DNA of 64,000 bases, taken from assembly GCA_009192285.1 (NCBI GenBank), contig WBVU01000009.1, positions 558,001 to 622,000 on the forward strand, given 5' to 3'. This document shows, piece by piece, positions 22,898-35,070 of this stretch. Numbering within the stretch: position 1 is the stretch's first letter; each line of letters opens with the position of its first letter. The position numbers and the translations under genes were made by a program. A model generated the notes under the pieces. It did not search any database and was not told the DNA's origin. It saw only the letters and a program-made list of their open reading frames with translations. The DNA is from Morchella semilibera. Taxonomy: Eukaryota; Ascomycota; Pezizomycetes; Pezizales; Morchellaceae.

Positions 22898-25800
22898 GAT
22901 GTGACTGGCTTTTTCGAAGGTTTCAGGAAGGGGGTGGGATATGATGGAGGGTTTGAAAGAAGACTGGCCGGGCCGTGTGTAGGAAAAAGAAAGGAATTGA
23001 TGAACGATGATGGAAGAGAGGGAGGAGGAGGAGCGTGAGTGGGTGGAAAAGTTAGTGGGGTAGGTTATGGTTGAGATTAGAGACTCTTGAGATTTGGTGC
23101 GGCCGCGGTAGGGGGCTCTCTATCTCTCTCTCTCTCATTCTCAGCTGGACTGGGCACCCACACCCCCCCAAACCCACACCACGCACCGCACAATCTCGCA
23201 ACAGGTGAGTACGTACCGTACCGTACCATACACATGCCTTCAACGCCCGTGCATAACCCTGGCCAAATCTAACCGGCCCGCCGTTCGACATCTTTATTTG
23301 TTACATACTCCTTCTCTATCTACCCCAGCCGATTCTCCCTGAACTTTGTGGTGTGCATCGGGAGAAAAGAAAGAAAGACGGAACAGAAATAATTTGTTCA
23401 TGCCGCCGGTCAATTGGGCCACAAATTCCTCAAAGGCGGGTCTGCGCTCGGTAAAATTTACTAGTCAGGCACACATTCTGCATGCTACTCCACTATGAGC
23501 TAGAATGGTCAACGATTATGTATTATTAGAGTCTTTATTATCCGTACCATGCCAATTTCAAAGATTAGTAGAAGAGATTTGCTCTAGGGGTATGGGTACA
23601 TGTAGAGTAGGTATAGCAGAGTAGGTACATCATGTAAGGTAGTCGTGCTTCTAAAATCCCCCCTCTTTCTACAAACTGTACAATGTATGTACCTCCATGC
23701 ACGCTCAGTCCTCTGACTAGAATATGTACATGTAAGTAATTGATGGATTATGTACTAAGGGCCACCGATAGGCACACCCAAAACACGCAATGAAAATCTC
23801 CGTACGGACAGACGTCAATCGCTTAGCCCTAACACGACCCAACAAGAGCGGGAAAGCAAGCACGAGCCTCAATCAATCAATACGAATTCATGTGTGTAAT
23901 CAATTCCCCTTATAGAATTTTGAAAAGAAAAATCAGCGGCCCTATGCCGTCCAATGTCGAGAAACTGAGCTCTGGCCTCAATCGTGGGGGGGAGGAGAAC
24001 GAATGAGGGATAAACTCGGTTACTGAAATGACAATTTGCACTAGGCTGGTTCAGGACGTTTCGACTTCCAGTAATGAGGATGAAATGTTACACTCCGCAC
24101 TCCGCACTCTACAAGTCCATCCAGTGCCGTAGTTACACAGTTATGAATCCAAGTGGGATAGGACTGATTTTTTTTTCCCGTTCCAACCTCCCACAACCTC
24201 TATGTACGCCCTCCTCCTATAGCTTCAGTAACGCACGTACTACATATACTCTATCTAAGATGATGACAGAAGGTGATAAACAAGGTCGTGAATCCCGTGT
24301 CGACACGTAGTATGTAGTACGCATCCTACACCTATGAGAGTGATCGTCCTCTAAACTCACTGATATTTGAATCACGAGGTGCTAATCCTGAAATTCCCGT
24401 CATAAGGGCTCGGGATTTCATCCATAGATAGGTCCAGCTGTTCTGAGCACCTCGTCACGGTACATACTACATCGTAAGATACTCTGTGTACGGGGGTTAT
24501 CAATACTCGGCTGCAGTCGCGAACCGACCCAGAAACCTTAAAAACTCCGCCCGGCCCGTCCAGGGATGAAACATACTCAACCAAGAACATTCGGAAAAAA
24601 AAAAAAAAAAATCCCGTGCGTTATGAAGGGGCAAACTCCAACCCCACACTGTTATAGTCGGGATCGGGATCGGTTCAGGTGGAAGAAGAAGTAAAGCATT
24701 GTGCGTTGTCGCAGAATATCTAGAGATGCAAAGGGAACGAATCAAGTGATGTACCGTTAGCTACATGTAGTCTGTACGCGTGCCAAGCAAGATACCTACA
24801 CTACCCGTCTGCAGCTGATCGAGATAGCGACACCTTTACTCCTTTTGACATCTCATCTCTTTCATTACTTATTCCTGACATCTTTCTGCTTAAGAACTCT
24901 TCTCACTGTACCAAGAGAATCAACCCCGCCGATGAATTTTTACCGTTACGGTTATAAGAGGCTCTATCTGTCGGGAAGAACCAACTGTTTTAATGCTGGT
25001 ATAGTAACTAAGAAACGGGTAACCCGAAATCCCGGCGGACAGTGCGGGGGCCGGGCAATTGCAATTGTTTCATGGTACGTCCAGGCCTTTAATGATATAT
25101 AGGCCCGGGCTGAAGGGGGTGTTTACAAACGTTTGAGCCATGTTGCCTTATAATTAAAGTTATTACGTATATTCCAGCCGAGTGCTGAAGCTCAGCTAAG
25201 AAAGCTAGGTTCCGCATGATCTTCACACATGTATAAAAAATATAGGGACAAAACGAGCCGTTGCTTCAAGGGTCGTGATCTTCAAAGGCATTTACCGTTA
25301 CGCTACAATTGAAGAAATCAAAAACCCCAGAGCCTATTTAGGAGCCAATGTGCTTGACATCAACTCGATCAACATCTGGGGTTATCGTTTCTCAAGTGGC
25401 TGTTTGTATCCCGAGGTCACGAGCTGGTTCCCCTATATATGAGATATGGCGGATCTACTCATAGAGGGTGAGTGGGAGTACATATCCACCCTGAAAATAC
25501 CATTGGTTGGGGGCCTATAATAGTGTTAAACTACTAAGGAACTACGGGTCCTTTCTTGGTTGCCATCACTTGGATTTAGTGGCCATCAGCCAATAGCATT
25601 TTTGGGGGTGGGAGTGCTCCCGCTCACCCTCTATGAGTAGATCCGCCATACCTCGTTACAAGGAAGTGGGACAATATATTTCCCTTATACGTACTATTGA
25701 GCAGCGAGGGGTCCCGCTATGAACTTTCTGTGGGACTGATCAATCTCTTGTACCCCACTAATACCCCTGTCAAGGTTCCTCTCACCCGACCCCGAGTCTC

Positions 25801-27713
25801 ACAAGTTTTGAGCCCGTTCGGCCCGACGATCGGTCAAGTAGGAGGTCGCGATTTCCGAAAGAGGTGTACAACAAAAGCCATAAAGTTTCATAGTAAGACC
25901 TAATGGGGTGATCAAAGCAAAAGGCGGTGGTGGCAAAAGCCTGGTTCGCTATATATAGTTACTACCGATGTTGTTAGTAAAGATGATAGCCCTTAAGACT
26001 AGCAGGAAGGATATAACGCGGCTTATTGACATCAAGACACATCTGGGAGCCCGTGGGCCTTATGTCAGAATGGAGTACTACCGAATAAATATATGTTCTA
26101 TATAGCCCCTTCTATATAAAGTAAAAAATTTATAATCACAGACTATCACTCGGTCTCCCACAATCATCAAAAAATCGCACTTGTGATATTTTCCGTAGGT
26201 AGCCGGCTTAGACACAGAATTAAACTAAATATTTCTGTTTTCCCAAGGTTGAATATCTATGATACGGTGGGGCGAGCAGACTTGGTTTGCTCTTCCGTTG
26301 TATTGGGGAGAGCGTGCACTTGATGGTAAGCGTACGTAGGCCAACCTTCACCTCTTTTGCAATTGATATGGGTGGGTATATACATCCTGAATCTCTGTAA
26401 TGATTAATATCTAACCAAACCCTGGCACTACACAATATCATGAAGGTTGAAACCGATGCCTTGTAAGTCGGAATTGTGTTGGTGGGCGAAGCCTTTTCAC
26501 CGGAATTGTTCGATCGAGACATTCAAGATTAAATGCGACAACGCATATATATAAATACACGGAAGAGAAAATCTAAATAGAATAGTCAGGTATCTCTGTC
26601 ATCACGAAAGGTTTCAATTGGATGGGTAGCTGCCCCAGATTTCTGTGGTCTGGCGGGCTACAGCTGTCAGTAGACAAAGAATCGGGTGTGTTAAGGGTCG
26701 AGACGGCATACATATACATTGGCAAACCTCAATCACTATATAATAACCCTCTAGCCAAGATCAATATTTCTCCTCTCCCAAAACTACAACCTCATGCGAG
26801 CAAGGAGGGATGCCGCGCAGCGGCAGGTGGCCCCGACTGCGTGCGGAGATGTTTACCCCACATCATTGCATTGAACAGGGCTAGCTGTGAGTTTTCTGGA
26901 TCCTTCGATCAGTGTCGGCGGTTTCTCGAACTGACGATTACATATGCGGCCGGAGGCCGCTCCTCACTAGGATCCTATATACAGGAGGAAAACCCAACTA
27001 GGTCAGTAGCGCCTAATATTCAGGAACATATCGTATATTATGCATGTACGTATTTCACCTCCGACATATCATTAGTGATTTTGGCCTTAGCAATAGCGAT
27101 TCTAATATAATTACATTTGAGAAAATGAAGTATGAAGTATATATATAGGCTGACCCGGTAGCCTCTGGACCTTTTTCTCCGTATAGTACTGATAGTGATG
27201 GGTGTATTGGTGTATAGAAAATAACTTGCCAGACCGACTGTGAAAATTAAAGAGAGGATAGTTTATTAACTAGGGTTTTATAATAGCTATAAAAGCCTCC
27301 TATATATACTTATAGTTTCTGGTATATATCATGTACCCAATGCATGTGTGAAGTATAAATAAATAAATAATGTCTCGCCCACCTATGACATACGGTGTCA
27401 CTCGGGGGTGCAGGTCTTTCCGCATATATTTTTTACCGGTGTCGCTGCGCGGAATCCTAATAATTGATATCAAGATATTTTTATTACATGTAAAGTACCC
27501 AGGGTCCCTAAAAGTGATGCAACGGTTTTTTTTTTGTTTACATCACTACATGTAATTGTATCCAACCCTAAGGCTATGACAATATCACACAACCCTGGAA
27601 CTACCCTCTCTTCCTCCGCCATCTACAACAAAAGAAATCAACAAAAGAAAATCATAAAACATAGACAACACAACCATCATAATCATTCTATCCTCTTTCT
27701 TTCATCTGTCCCG
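22898..27713. other. Long gene-poor AT-rich region
   Basis: Nothing coding is supported over 4.8 kb. Landmarks are a TCTC tract (about 23117-23142), three TACATGTA octamers (23597, 23727, 24762) and the MITE at 25447-25648; two more octamers (27485, 27547) lie near the right end. ORFs at 24845 and 26622 have no recognisable domain. Confidence 0.5.
25447..25648. mobile_element. MITE with long terminal inverted repeats and TA target duplication
   Basis: Left end TGGCGGATCTACTCATAGAG continues GGTGAG and then GTGGGAG; the right end is its reverse complement with one or two changes over about 33 nt. TA dinucleotides at 25445-25446 and 25649-25650 flank the 202-bp body. This structure matches Tc1/mariner-type non-autonomous elements. 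No ORF. Confidence 0.85.
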
Positions 27714-28040
27714 TTACTCCCTCTCTAAGTCTCCCCACCCTTGATTTAGTTCCCCCACCCTTTCCGCCTCTTCATCCTCCTCCTCGCCCTCTCCCCATCT
27801 GTACTCTGTCCACTGCTTCCAAATCTCTAGCACCTTTTCGATTCCTTTCAGCTCTATCCATAGTAGTTGCTTAATTGTCGTGTGGTCTGGTGCTTTTTGC
27901 CTGCTTTCTGCGGTTTGGGGGCATATGGTAAGGATGTGTTCAACATCTTGTTTTCCCGCCCCACTGGCACATTCACACGCTGCTGACTGTCTTCTTCCCA
28001 CCCGTTGCAGGTAACTGTTGATGCAACGGCTTGGATTACA
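27714..28040 (-). pseudogene. Relic of a non-LTR retrotransposon, RNase H/Cys-His tail
   Basis: The frame reads INSYLQRVGRRQSAACEC followed by KQDVEHILTICPQTAESRQ. It resembles the C-terminal tail after the RNase H domain of fungal LINE (Tad/I-like) polyproteins, normally a short C-x-C-G ... HIL-x-x-CP pattern. A stop lies just upstream in frame, and no reverse transcriptase or RNase H body is seen, so this is a 5'-truncated fragment. The acidic tail (EGEEEDEEAERV) may be genuine or local low complexity. Confidence 0.6.
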
Positions 28041-29081
28041 CTATCAGGTGAGGCCTTAGTAAATTCACAACGTCCATCTTGACTTCTTTTATTTAAATAT
28101 GATTGATGAATTCTTTATACTCTGTTTACTCTGTATACGGTATATTGTTGTTTCATTAGGGCACAATTGGGTCGCACGTGGTTGAAATCGTGAGTGGTAA
28201 ATCGAGCCGCTGCACCACTTCCCGGTACCCCCGGGTACAATGTCAAGGTAGCCATTGAGGAAGACGAGTGACCTTGCGGCCTTGAGGATTAGATACAAGG
28301 TAACAAACCTACTAGGACAAGGCTACTAGATCCCCGAGGCAACTTTCCGCTAAGGTATGTACGTATTCCTCGATCGCGAGTAAAACAATTGATTATTTCT
28401 ATATCGGGTTTCTGGCGTTATTGAATTTGCCATGTCTTAATGTTAATATAAACTATATACAGGCCCAGCTATTAGTTAGATATACTCTCAAAAAGAAAAG
28501 AAAGAAAGGCTTAGAGCACCTCAAAGCCAATTCATCTTTCCTTCAGAATAGATAGATAGGATCGACGTACAAGGACGAGCTGCTACGAGGACACCGTACC
28601 ATGGGGTCCTGCCTCGAGCTTTCTCTATGGGCCATTTGGCTCGATAGGGGACGAGAATAATCGGCGATTGTTTCACAGCATTAACAAACCCTCCAAGACC
28701 TAGCTTGATAGTCAACACCAGGACAGGTAGATCTAGGCAGCAGGTTTACGGAAGTTCAAAAGAGTTTCTCAGGCATCCACGAACGAATGCTGCTTATAGA
28801 ACTTGACTAGCATAATATTGGTTTCCGTTTTCCGTTACTACATGTAACCTTTCAGAGCTTAGCTAATAGTACTGTATACAAATGTTCATAGTGCAACTCA
28901 ATTGTATTGCTCTCTATTGGGTAATAAACCGCTATGTTCAAATGTATTCCGATATTTCTAATTCAAACCAAAGAGTTCATTTGTTAACACATGCACTGGT
29001 CAGCTGTAACTGGAGCGGCCGTGACAAAACATATTTACATGTATGTACAAAACTAGCTAGATAAAGGAAATTTGAAATGGC
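28041..29081. other. AT-rich intergenic region
   Basis: No gene is supported. TACATGTA octamers lie at 28839 and 29036. Confidence 0.5.
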
Positions 29082-30736
29082 CTAGCCATCCACCGTTCTT
29101 TCTTTGATTTTGACCATCATCCCTAACATTTCCACCACTAACGCAAACTTCTCCCTTGGTGCCTGCACCTCCTCCAAATCCCATCGCCCCACAATAGTTG
29201 CTATCAACTTCACCATTATAAACATTGCCAAGTGCCTTCCAATGCACACTCTCCCGCCAGCCCCGAATGACAACCATCCCGCCTCCATCTTATTCGCCCT
29301 TTTCCTTCCCTGTTCGTCAACACCTAACCACCGCTCTGGGTTAAACTCGTCTGCGTCGGCGCCAAAGTAACCTTTATCGTAGTTTACTGGCCACGCAGAC
29401 ATACCAACGATATATCCCGGCGGGATAAAAAACTGGTTGAGCTGGCAACCGGTTGGGGGCGAGATACGGGAAAGAGAAAAGCCAACAGGCGGACAGAGAC
29501 GAGTGGCTTCATTTATGACAGCTTCAAGGTAGGGGGCCCTGTTGGTACCACCTGTGTGGATGAAGTCCGCGAATGTGACTCGCTTTGAAAGGGCTTCGAG
29601 TTCAGCACGAACGGTTGAGAGCATAGTTGGGTTGTGTAAAAGATGGTGGATGGCTTTAACGCTTGCGTGAGGTGTGACTCCGACGGCACCAGCCATGAGG
29701 TTGAAATAATGGGTGGTGGTACCGTGGAGGGCGGAGCCTAGCGGAAATTGACCGCGCATAGATTCTTGGGCGGCATAAAACCTTGACATGAGGTGGTTCG
29801 GAGATTCAGTCCTGATCTCATCAATACGCTCCTATATAGACACAAAGACGGTTGTGAGTTATATATCTCATCTCCCATAAGCACCAATTGCTGTATGTAT
29901 GCATACCTCCAATGGTACCTTCCACTTCTTCTCTCCAATTCCCATACCCGTATAGAACAGCTGATCCAAGTAGTAGACCAACAACATTCTGCGTATCCAT
30001 CTAGTAGTTATCAATAGGGCTTGAGGGATCGGCAAAAGGAGCCCCACAACAGAAAGGATGAGTTTGATCCCGTATAACGTTCCAAAGCGATCTTCTCCAG
30101 CCAAACAGAATCCGTTGGAGATATTGGAAGTAATTTGCGCCGTCACGTCCCAGATATAGTACTCTACCCACTGTGTCAAGTTGCACACTTTGCCAGGCTG
30201 GACCACATGCTTCTCAATACCCTGCACAAACTCATCGACGGCTTGGTCAAAGTTCTTTTCCATGCCGCTCAACACTGCCTCTGAGTAGAAATGCGCCATC
30301 AACCTCTTCCCCAACCTCGCTTTCTCCGGCTCCCGCTCAAAGAGGAAGCTGAAATCCTCGTTGATGCTACCGGTCTCGTATAACGGTGCCTTCCTGAAAA
30401 AGGTCTCGTCGCGTCTATCGTTGGCGAAGCCGTAAATGACATTTCTGAGGTACGGATCCGAGCAGGAGACCTCGTTAGGGTTATCCATACTACAGGGCCA
30501 TACTTGAGGTGGAGAGCCATTAAGTGTCGATGCCATGTTCCGGTAATGGTATAGTAGGCCCTGTAGAGATGGGTGAAGGATGCAAGGAATGGGCCGGGAA
30601 TGCCTTGTGCCCTGAAGGGAGAAGTTATGAACTGGTAGGTTTGCTTGAGGAAAAGGTAGAAAATTAGAGGAAACGCGACAAGAAGTTTGTTTTGCCAGAG
30701 GATGGCTACAACGATGAAGAGGTTTTCTAGCAACAT
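29082..30736 (-). CDS. Cytochrome P450 with N-terminal membrane anchor, frame break near 30490
   Basis: Exon 1 is 30736-29907, then a 75-nt intron (GTATGC...TATATAG), then exon 29831-29082; length plus one is 527 codons. The N-terminus is hydrophobic (LLVAFPLIFYLFLKQ), then a GIPGPFLASFTHLYR proline hinge. Later features are ExxR (EATR, about 385-388), PERW (443-446) and the heme loop FGAGGRVCIG with Cys about 473. The I-helix reads MAGAVGVTPHAS, lacking the usual acidic residue before Thr. After YGPVVW the frame breaks; the continuation PNEVSCSDPYLRNVIYGF is one base out, so one base is missing near 30488-30496. The substrate is unknown and no biosynthetic neighbour is present. It is either an ER monooxygenase gene with a sequence error or a young pseudogene. 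Confidence 0.85.
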
Positions 30737-32279
30737 AGTCTCGGATTGGCGAGGTAAGCTGCCCAGGATTCTGTGTTTGTTTCTTGTATATTTGTTAACT
30801 AAAAGCTATGGAACGGATGAGGGCGGGAATATGTGATTTTAAAGCCTCGAGATTTAGCTAAGGCACGCATTCCACATGAAATTAAAGCGCACCACCATCA
30901 ACTAGAGGTATGATACTGACCCCCACCCCCTAAGGAGTAATGCGTCCTTCACACCAATTGGGTTCGATGCTAACAAGCCATTTCTACGCATGGCTTTCTT
31001 TCCTTCCTGCACCGGAAAAAAAACAATTAATATTACCCTTTGGGCTCCGCAGGTTTATTTAACAGCCACCGTGCAGCTGTTAGATCCTGATTCCCATGTA
31101 AAACTGATGACTGAGGGTAATTAAAGACCATCGTAATACTTTGTAGTAAAGAAAGTAAAGAGATAGGCAGATGCTCACATATACATTTTCCTCTTACACA
31201 CGCATGGAAAGGGCATGCATGGGTCTGAAGCTTCTCGATTTTACATGGTAGGAGGACAATGGTAGCTCCTAGAAGTCATACCTACTTAGGCGTGTAACAT
31301 GATAAGGGTAGTAGACTTGCTTTTTTTTTTTTTTTTTTTTTTTTCTTTCTTTTTTTTTCCCACGCGCCTGCTGCACGCCTCAACGATGCTTGGACCCGAG
31401 CTTTTAAAATACATGTAATATGTACCCGAGCTGATGCCCTAATTAAGGACGGCAGTTAACGTTGTCTTGAAGTTATTAGGGTATTTTAGCTGCACGAGTT
31501 GGACAAAAAGTCAACAAAAAGGTCCTGCACATCTTATTGGTTGAACGGCCGCAGGTCTCCTCCCAAAACAGCTAGACTTTTCTGCTGAACTCTCTTTCAA
31601 ACTAAAATACTCTATTTTGTTAACAGATACTACTTGCCATTTTGGGCAAATGATTGAAGATCGAATAACAAAGTAGTATGGTCAAATAAGCACTAGCGCC
31701 CACCTAGAGTGCCTACAGACTAGTACCCTTACGGGCATTAATAGTAAGAACCTAATATTAACCATACTATTTTTTGGTGGCACGCAGTTCTGGGAACTAC
31801 AGTCCCTGCGTAATTCACTTCTTCGGCCCGCCCCGCGCTCTATAAAGGAAATATATTTAATCCCACTAATGACTGCTTGTATCCCATGAAAAAACAAAAC
31901 GTTGACCTCGCATCTTCCAATATATTCATTCGAAAGATGGCCAGCGCCAGATCCAGATCTACACAATCAGAAGATGACTAATCCTAAAAGTAGAAGGATA
32001 TTCTCACCGAAGGACTATTAATTAATTAAGCGTTTAAAGCCTTGTCTCCTGGAAATCACAAGCATGCTTGTGGCGGGGAGTACTTGTCTAGAGCCGGTCT
32101 GAAGATGCCATGTGTCGGTTTCCAAATCCTGCTCCTCCATTGAGCTCGAGCTCGCCCGATTGACCGCTTGATACTTCATACATGCACCTTCTCTGGACAG
32201 TTACTCCACCAACGGCTTCCAACGATGATATATACGTTGTTCCGAATCCCCGTATGCATATGTAGCTTAAGTATTGTAG

Positions 32280-32360
32280 AAGGCTCTGGGATTAAGTGAG
32301 CTAAACGGGGTGTTGACAGGTGGGGATCTGTTCACTCACTAGGTCCCAGATCAAGCCTTG
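32280..32360 (+). mobile_element. MITE-like element, CARGGCTCTGG family, copy 2
   Basis: The left end AAGGCTCTGGG and right end CCCAGATCAAGCCTTG form imperfect terminal repeats, followed by TA. The internal segment GTGTTGACAGGTGGGGATCT is shared with the copies at 13963 (inverted) and 14860. Confidence 0.5.
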
Positions 32361-32693
32361 TACTTTGGGTGCACGTGTAGGGGTAAGTGCTACTAGTGAG
32401 AAGACACCCTTAATGTGATTCATAGACGACCTCCCTGGCCAGGGAAGCCGTCTATAAGATGGTCAGTACTCAATGTGGGCTTACAGAGTTGAAATTTCAA
32501 AGAACTCAAATGTATCTATAGAGAATAAAAACACCATGAACATCTAATATTGGTTTTAGCCTCCATTAATTGCTGGTGGCTTGAGATTTTAAACATTTCA
32601 ATGCACAGTTTGATAACTGACTTGAGCCGAATTATGATGAGGAAGTTCGTGACGAACATAACATGTTGGTTATCTACTCGGGGGTAGGGGAAA

Positions 32694-32784
32694 GAACCAG
32701 AAAATGCAATAGGGTTATTTGTATGGCAGAGCTCCGCCACTCCATACAAATAATCCCTGTATTGTCACCTACATTTTCTGGTTC
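32694..32784. repeat. 91-bp palindromic element
   Basis: Outer arms GAACCAGAAAATG and CATTTTCTGGTTC are perfect. Inner arms AGGGTTATTTGTATGG (32711-32726) and CCATACAAATAATCCCT (32742-32758) pair with one extra base. The fold leaves a short central loop. It resembles a foldback MITE. Confidence 0.65.
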
Positions 32785-33309
32785 TTATTCCTGTACGCGA
32801 GTACAGCATCTCTGCCACCCTAATGCCTGGGGCCTGATTCACAGTATGGGCAAAAGATTTCCGTTGAGATGCATGCGGCCCTTCCAAAGCGGAACTGGTG
32901 GCATGAGACAAAAGTAATAGGCTGTTAGATATGGTGTAGATCGTAAGATTCCCGACTTGCATTTCGTTTATTTCGTGTAACATCTCAATGGGCCGAGTGC
33001 TGTGTCAGAGTCGCATGGCAACGGCACCAAAACTACTACCCAGAGACATAACAGAAGGTACATGTAGTTAATACAGGGGCCATTCAAGTGTTTGTGTTTT
33101 TAATTGGAATTCATTTCGAAAAAATCTGGTAAGAGGTAGCGGAGATAGGTTTGACACCAGAAATCGCCATACAAATTTCTGTGGGATTGAGTACACTTTT
33201 CCAGGCCTGACACAGTACCCGGTCTACGTTACCTAAATGGGTGTTTAATCAAGAAGAGCTTACTGCAGTTCCTTTTTTTCCCCCTCCCTAACCGCCCATA
33301 TCTATGACA

Positions 33310-33396
33310 TATACTTGCCGGATTTTCAAGTTTAGGACGGTTGCCACCCAACTTTTGGTTACATCTCGTCCTAAACTTAAAAATTTGGCAAGTATA
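33310..33396. repeat. 87-bp palindromic element
   Basis: Arms TATACTTGCC and GGCAAGTATA, and AAGTTTAGGACG and CGTCCTAAACTT, are exact complements separated by imperfect pairing and a 27-nt loop. Foldback element; no target duplication called. Confidence 0.65.
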
Positions 33397-33474
33397 CATC
33401 GTACGTACGGGTACAGTTCTTACTGTCGCCAGACTTACCCCTCACCAGCAGTACAGATCGTTACCTATTAGAGC

Positions 33475-33596
33475 GATTTGGCCAACAACCTCTGAATCTA
33501 AACATTTAGTCCTTGGCGATAGTTTTTGGTGTGAAAATCCCGCCAAGAACCCAAAATTTTGGGCCCAAAACCTGAACAACAGGGGTTGGCCAAATC
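33475..33596. mobile_element. Short inverted-repeat element, GATTTGGCCAAC ends
   Basis: GATTTGGCCAAC at 33475 and GTTGGCCAAATC at 33585 are exact reverse complements; similarity continues weakly inward (AACCTCTG against CAGGGG). The body is 122 bp, non-coding. Confidence 0.5.
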
Positions 33597-34186
33597 ACTA
33601 TTATATTCTACACTATAGTATACTAAGAGACAGCTAACAACTCTAAAATTAAGTGCTTATCTTTTCGGAGATCTTCGGGGAATTATTTTTTTCCGGAAAC
33701 TACCCTAGTGCCTTACACTCTACACGTGTGTTTCGGCTGCTGGGTCCGTTCTTCGGCACCCAACTACACGTATATGAGACTACTTGTATTCAGCCAGAAA
33801 CGCACCCACAGAAACGCACCCGGTCTGCTAGCTAGCTAGAGGACACAATATTCTGAACTGGGGGAGTATGGTCACATCGATGCAGAAAGTTACGGCGAAG
33901 CTAAGGGGGGAATTGGCTTGATAGGATCTGTTAGTGTACCTATATAAGCATAAGAGCTAGAATTCATTAACAGGCCAAGGAATGTAACAAGCATGTCTTG
34001 AAAAATACAATACCCACCAGCCAGCCGCGCGGAGATGCAAAGAGTGCGTTCTGTCGCCGATTGACCTGTTCAATTGAGTACACCCTTGAAAGTTCCGGGT
34101 ACGTGGGTACGTGTACTTAGAGTCCCTCACGCGTGGGAGCCCGAGAACTTGTAGAGATAACGGGTATCTGATTTGTTAATGTACAT

Positions 34187-34208
34187 ACAGCAGTGGGTCA
34201 TAAGTCGT
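34187..34208. repeat. Solitary end related to the 41091 MITE
   Basis: TACAGCAGTGGGTCATAAGT closely matches the terminal repeat TACAGCGGTGGGTAATAAGT at 41089. No matching opposite end was found nearby, so this is probably a solo or decayed end. Confidence 0.4.
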
Positions 34209-34468
34209 GGAACGACGAGCAGTGTTGTTGAAACGGTGGCACCCAGTTGTTTGCGGTACTCGCCGCTGCTCCCGAAACACATATATCTGAGGTCGTCACG
34301 GTTAACGTTTTCGTTGGTTGTGTGGGCCTGGTCCTGCTGAAAATGTGATTTTCTACTGTAAACTCCGTTTCAACGATCCTCCTCTCCTTTGTCTGGTTGC
34401 CAATGTATTGAACTACATGTATTGAACACTGATTGTTGGTGAACCGACTGGTGTGGCCACAGACATTA

Positions 34469-34573
34469 GGCCCTTTGCGCAAAAGACCACAGACTTTTTC
34501 CAATAGCCTATCCCCCCATCAACCAACTACACACAAGTAGAAAAAGAGCCTGAAGCCTCCTGCGCAAAGGGCC
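34469..34573. mobile_element. 105-bp MITE with GGCCCTTTGCGCA ends and TA duplication
   Basis: GGCCCTTTGCGCA starts the element and its exact reverse complement TGCGCAAAGGGCC ends it. Flanking TA occurs at 34467-34468 and 34574-34575. No ORF. Confidence 0.75.
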
Positions 34574-34979
34574 TATTGCATGGAGCTAGAGGCCCATCCG
34601 CGAATTAGCCTGGTCCACTCATGAATCCATCCGGAACACGCCTACATGTAACTACCCGTATTTACGGAATACTCGAACAGTAATACCTTGTTAAATGTAA
34701 ATGTCGAGACCAAGATCCCGACCGTGCGCACCCGTGCGTAAGCTGACACGGTCATAGCCCGAGATCATAATTTTGGAGCGTCCCGCACGTAGTAAGGGGC
34801 TGTGTATGCGAAATGTCTTGGCACATCATAATATATCACTCGGTATCATGGTTTGACTAGAGTTTACACTTTGTAATTGACTTATGTAGTGATTTACAAA
34901 CGGCTAACTAGGCTCTACCGCGGTGGATGAGCGGCGGGGGAAAACAAGGGACGTGAAGCAGTAAAAAAACAAAAAATAA

Positions 34980-35070
34980 TGCCTCGATTGGGATTCGAAC
35001 CCAAGTCTCCCTCACAGCTCTGTCTTCTACGTGCTGAGTTTTAGGCGTGATACCACTACACTACCGGGGC
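34980..35070 (-). tRNA. tRNA gene or tRNA pseudogene with probable intron, isotype unresolved
   Basis: Read on the minus strand it starts GCCCCGG, has box A TAGTGTAGTGG with a GTG/CAC D-stem, and ends with a perfect T-stem (TTGGG-TTCGAAT-CCCAA, box B GGTTCGAATCC) and acceptor TCGAGGC plus A. The acceptor pairs except for one C-A mismatch. The span of about 90 nt leaves roughly 17-18 nt for an intron in the anticodon region. I could not place a normal anticodon with U33 (a CTC anticodon is one reading), so the gene may be degenerate. A T-rich stretch follows, as expected for RNA polymerase III termination. Confidence 0.6.

Larger units (their letters stand above)
30737..34979. other. Gene-free region rich in small inverted-repeat elements
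   Basis: No coding gene is supported over 4.2 kb. It has a poly-T tract (31320-31360), four TACATGTA octamers (31410, 33059, 34414, 34643), and at least five hairpin or MITE-like elements listed separately. Confidence 0.55.

Noticed and set aside
26622-27110. 162-codon plus-strand ORF
   Set aside because: No domain, no codon bias, in AT-rich DNA; it fits chance.
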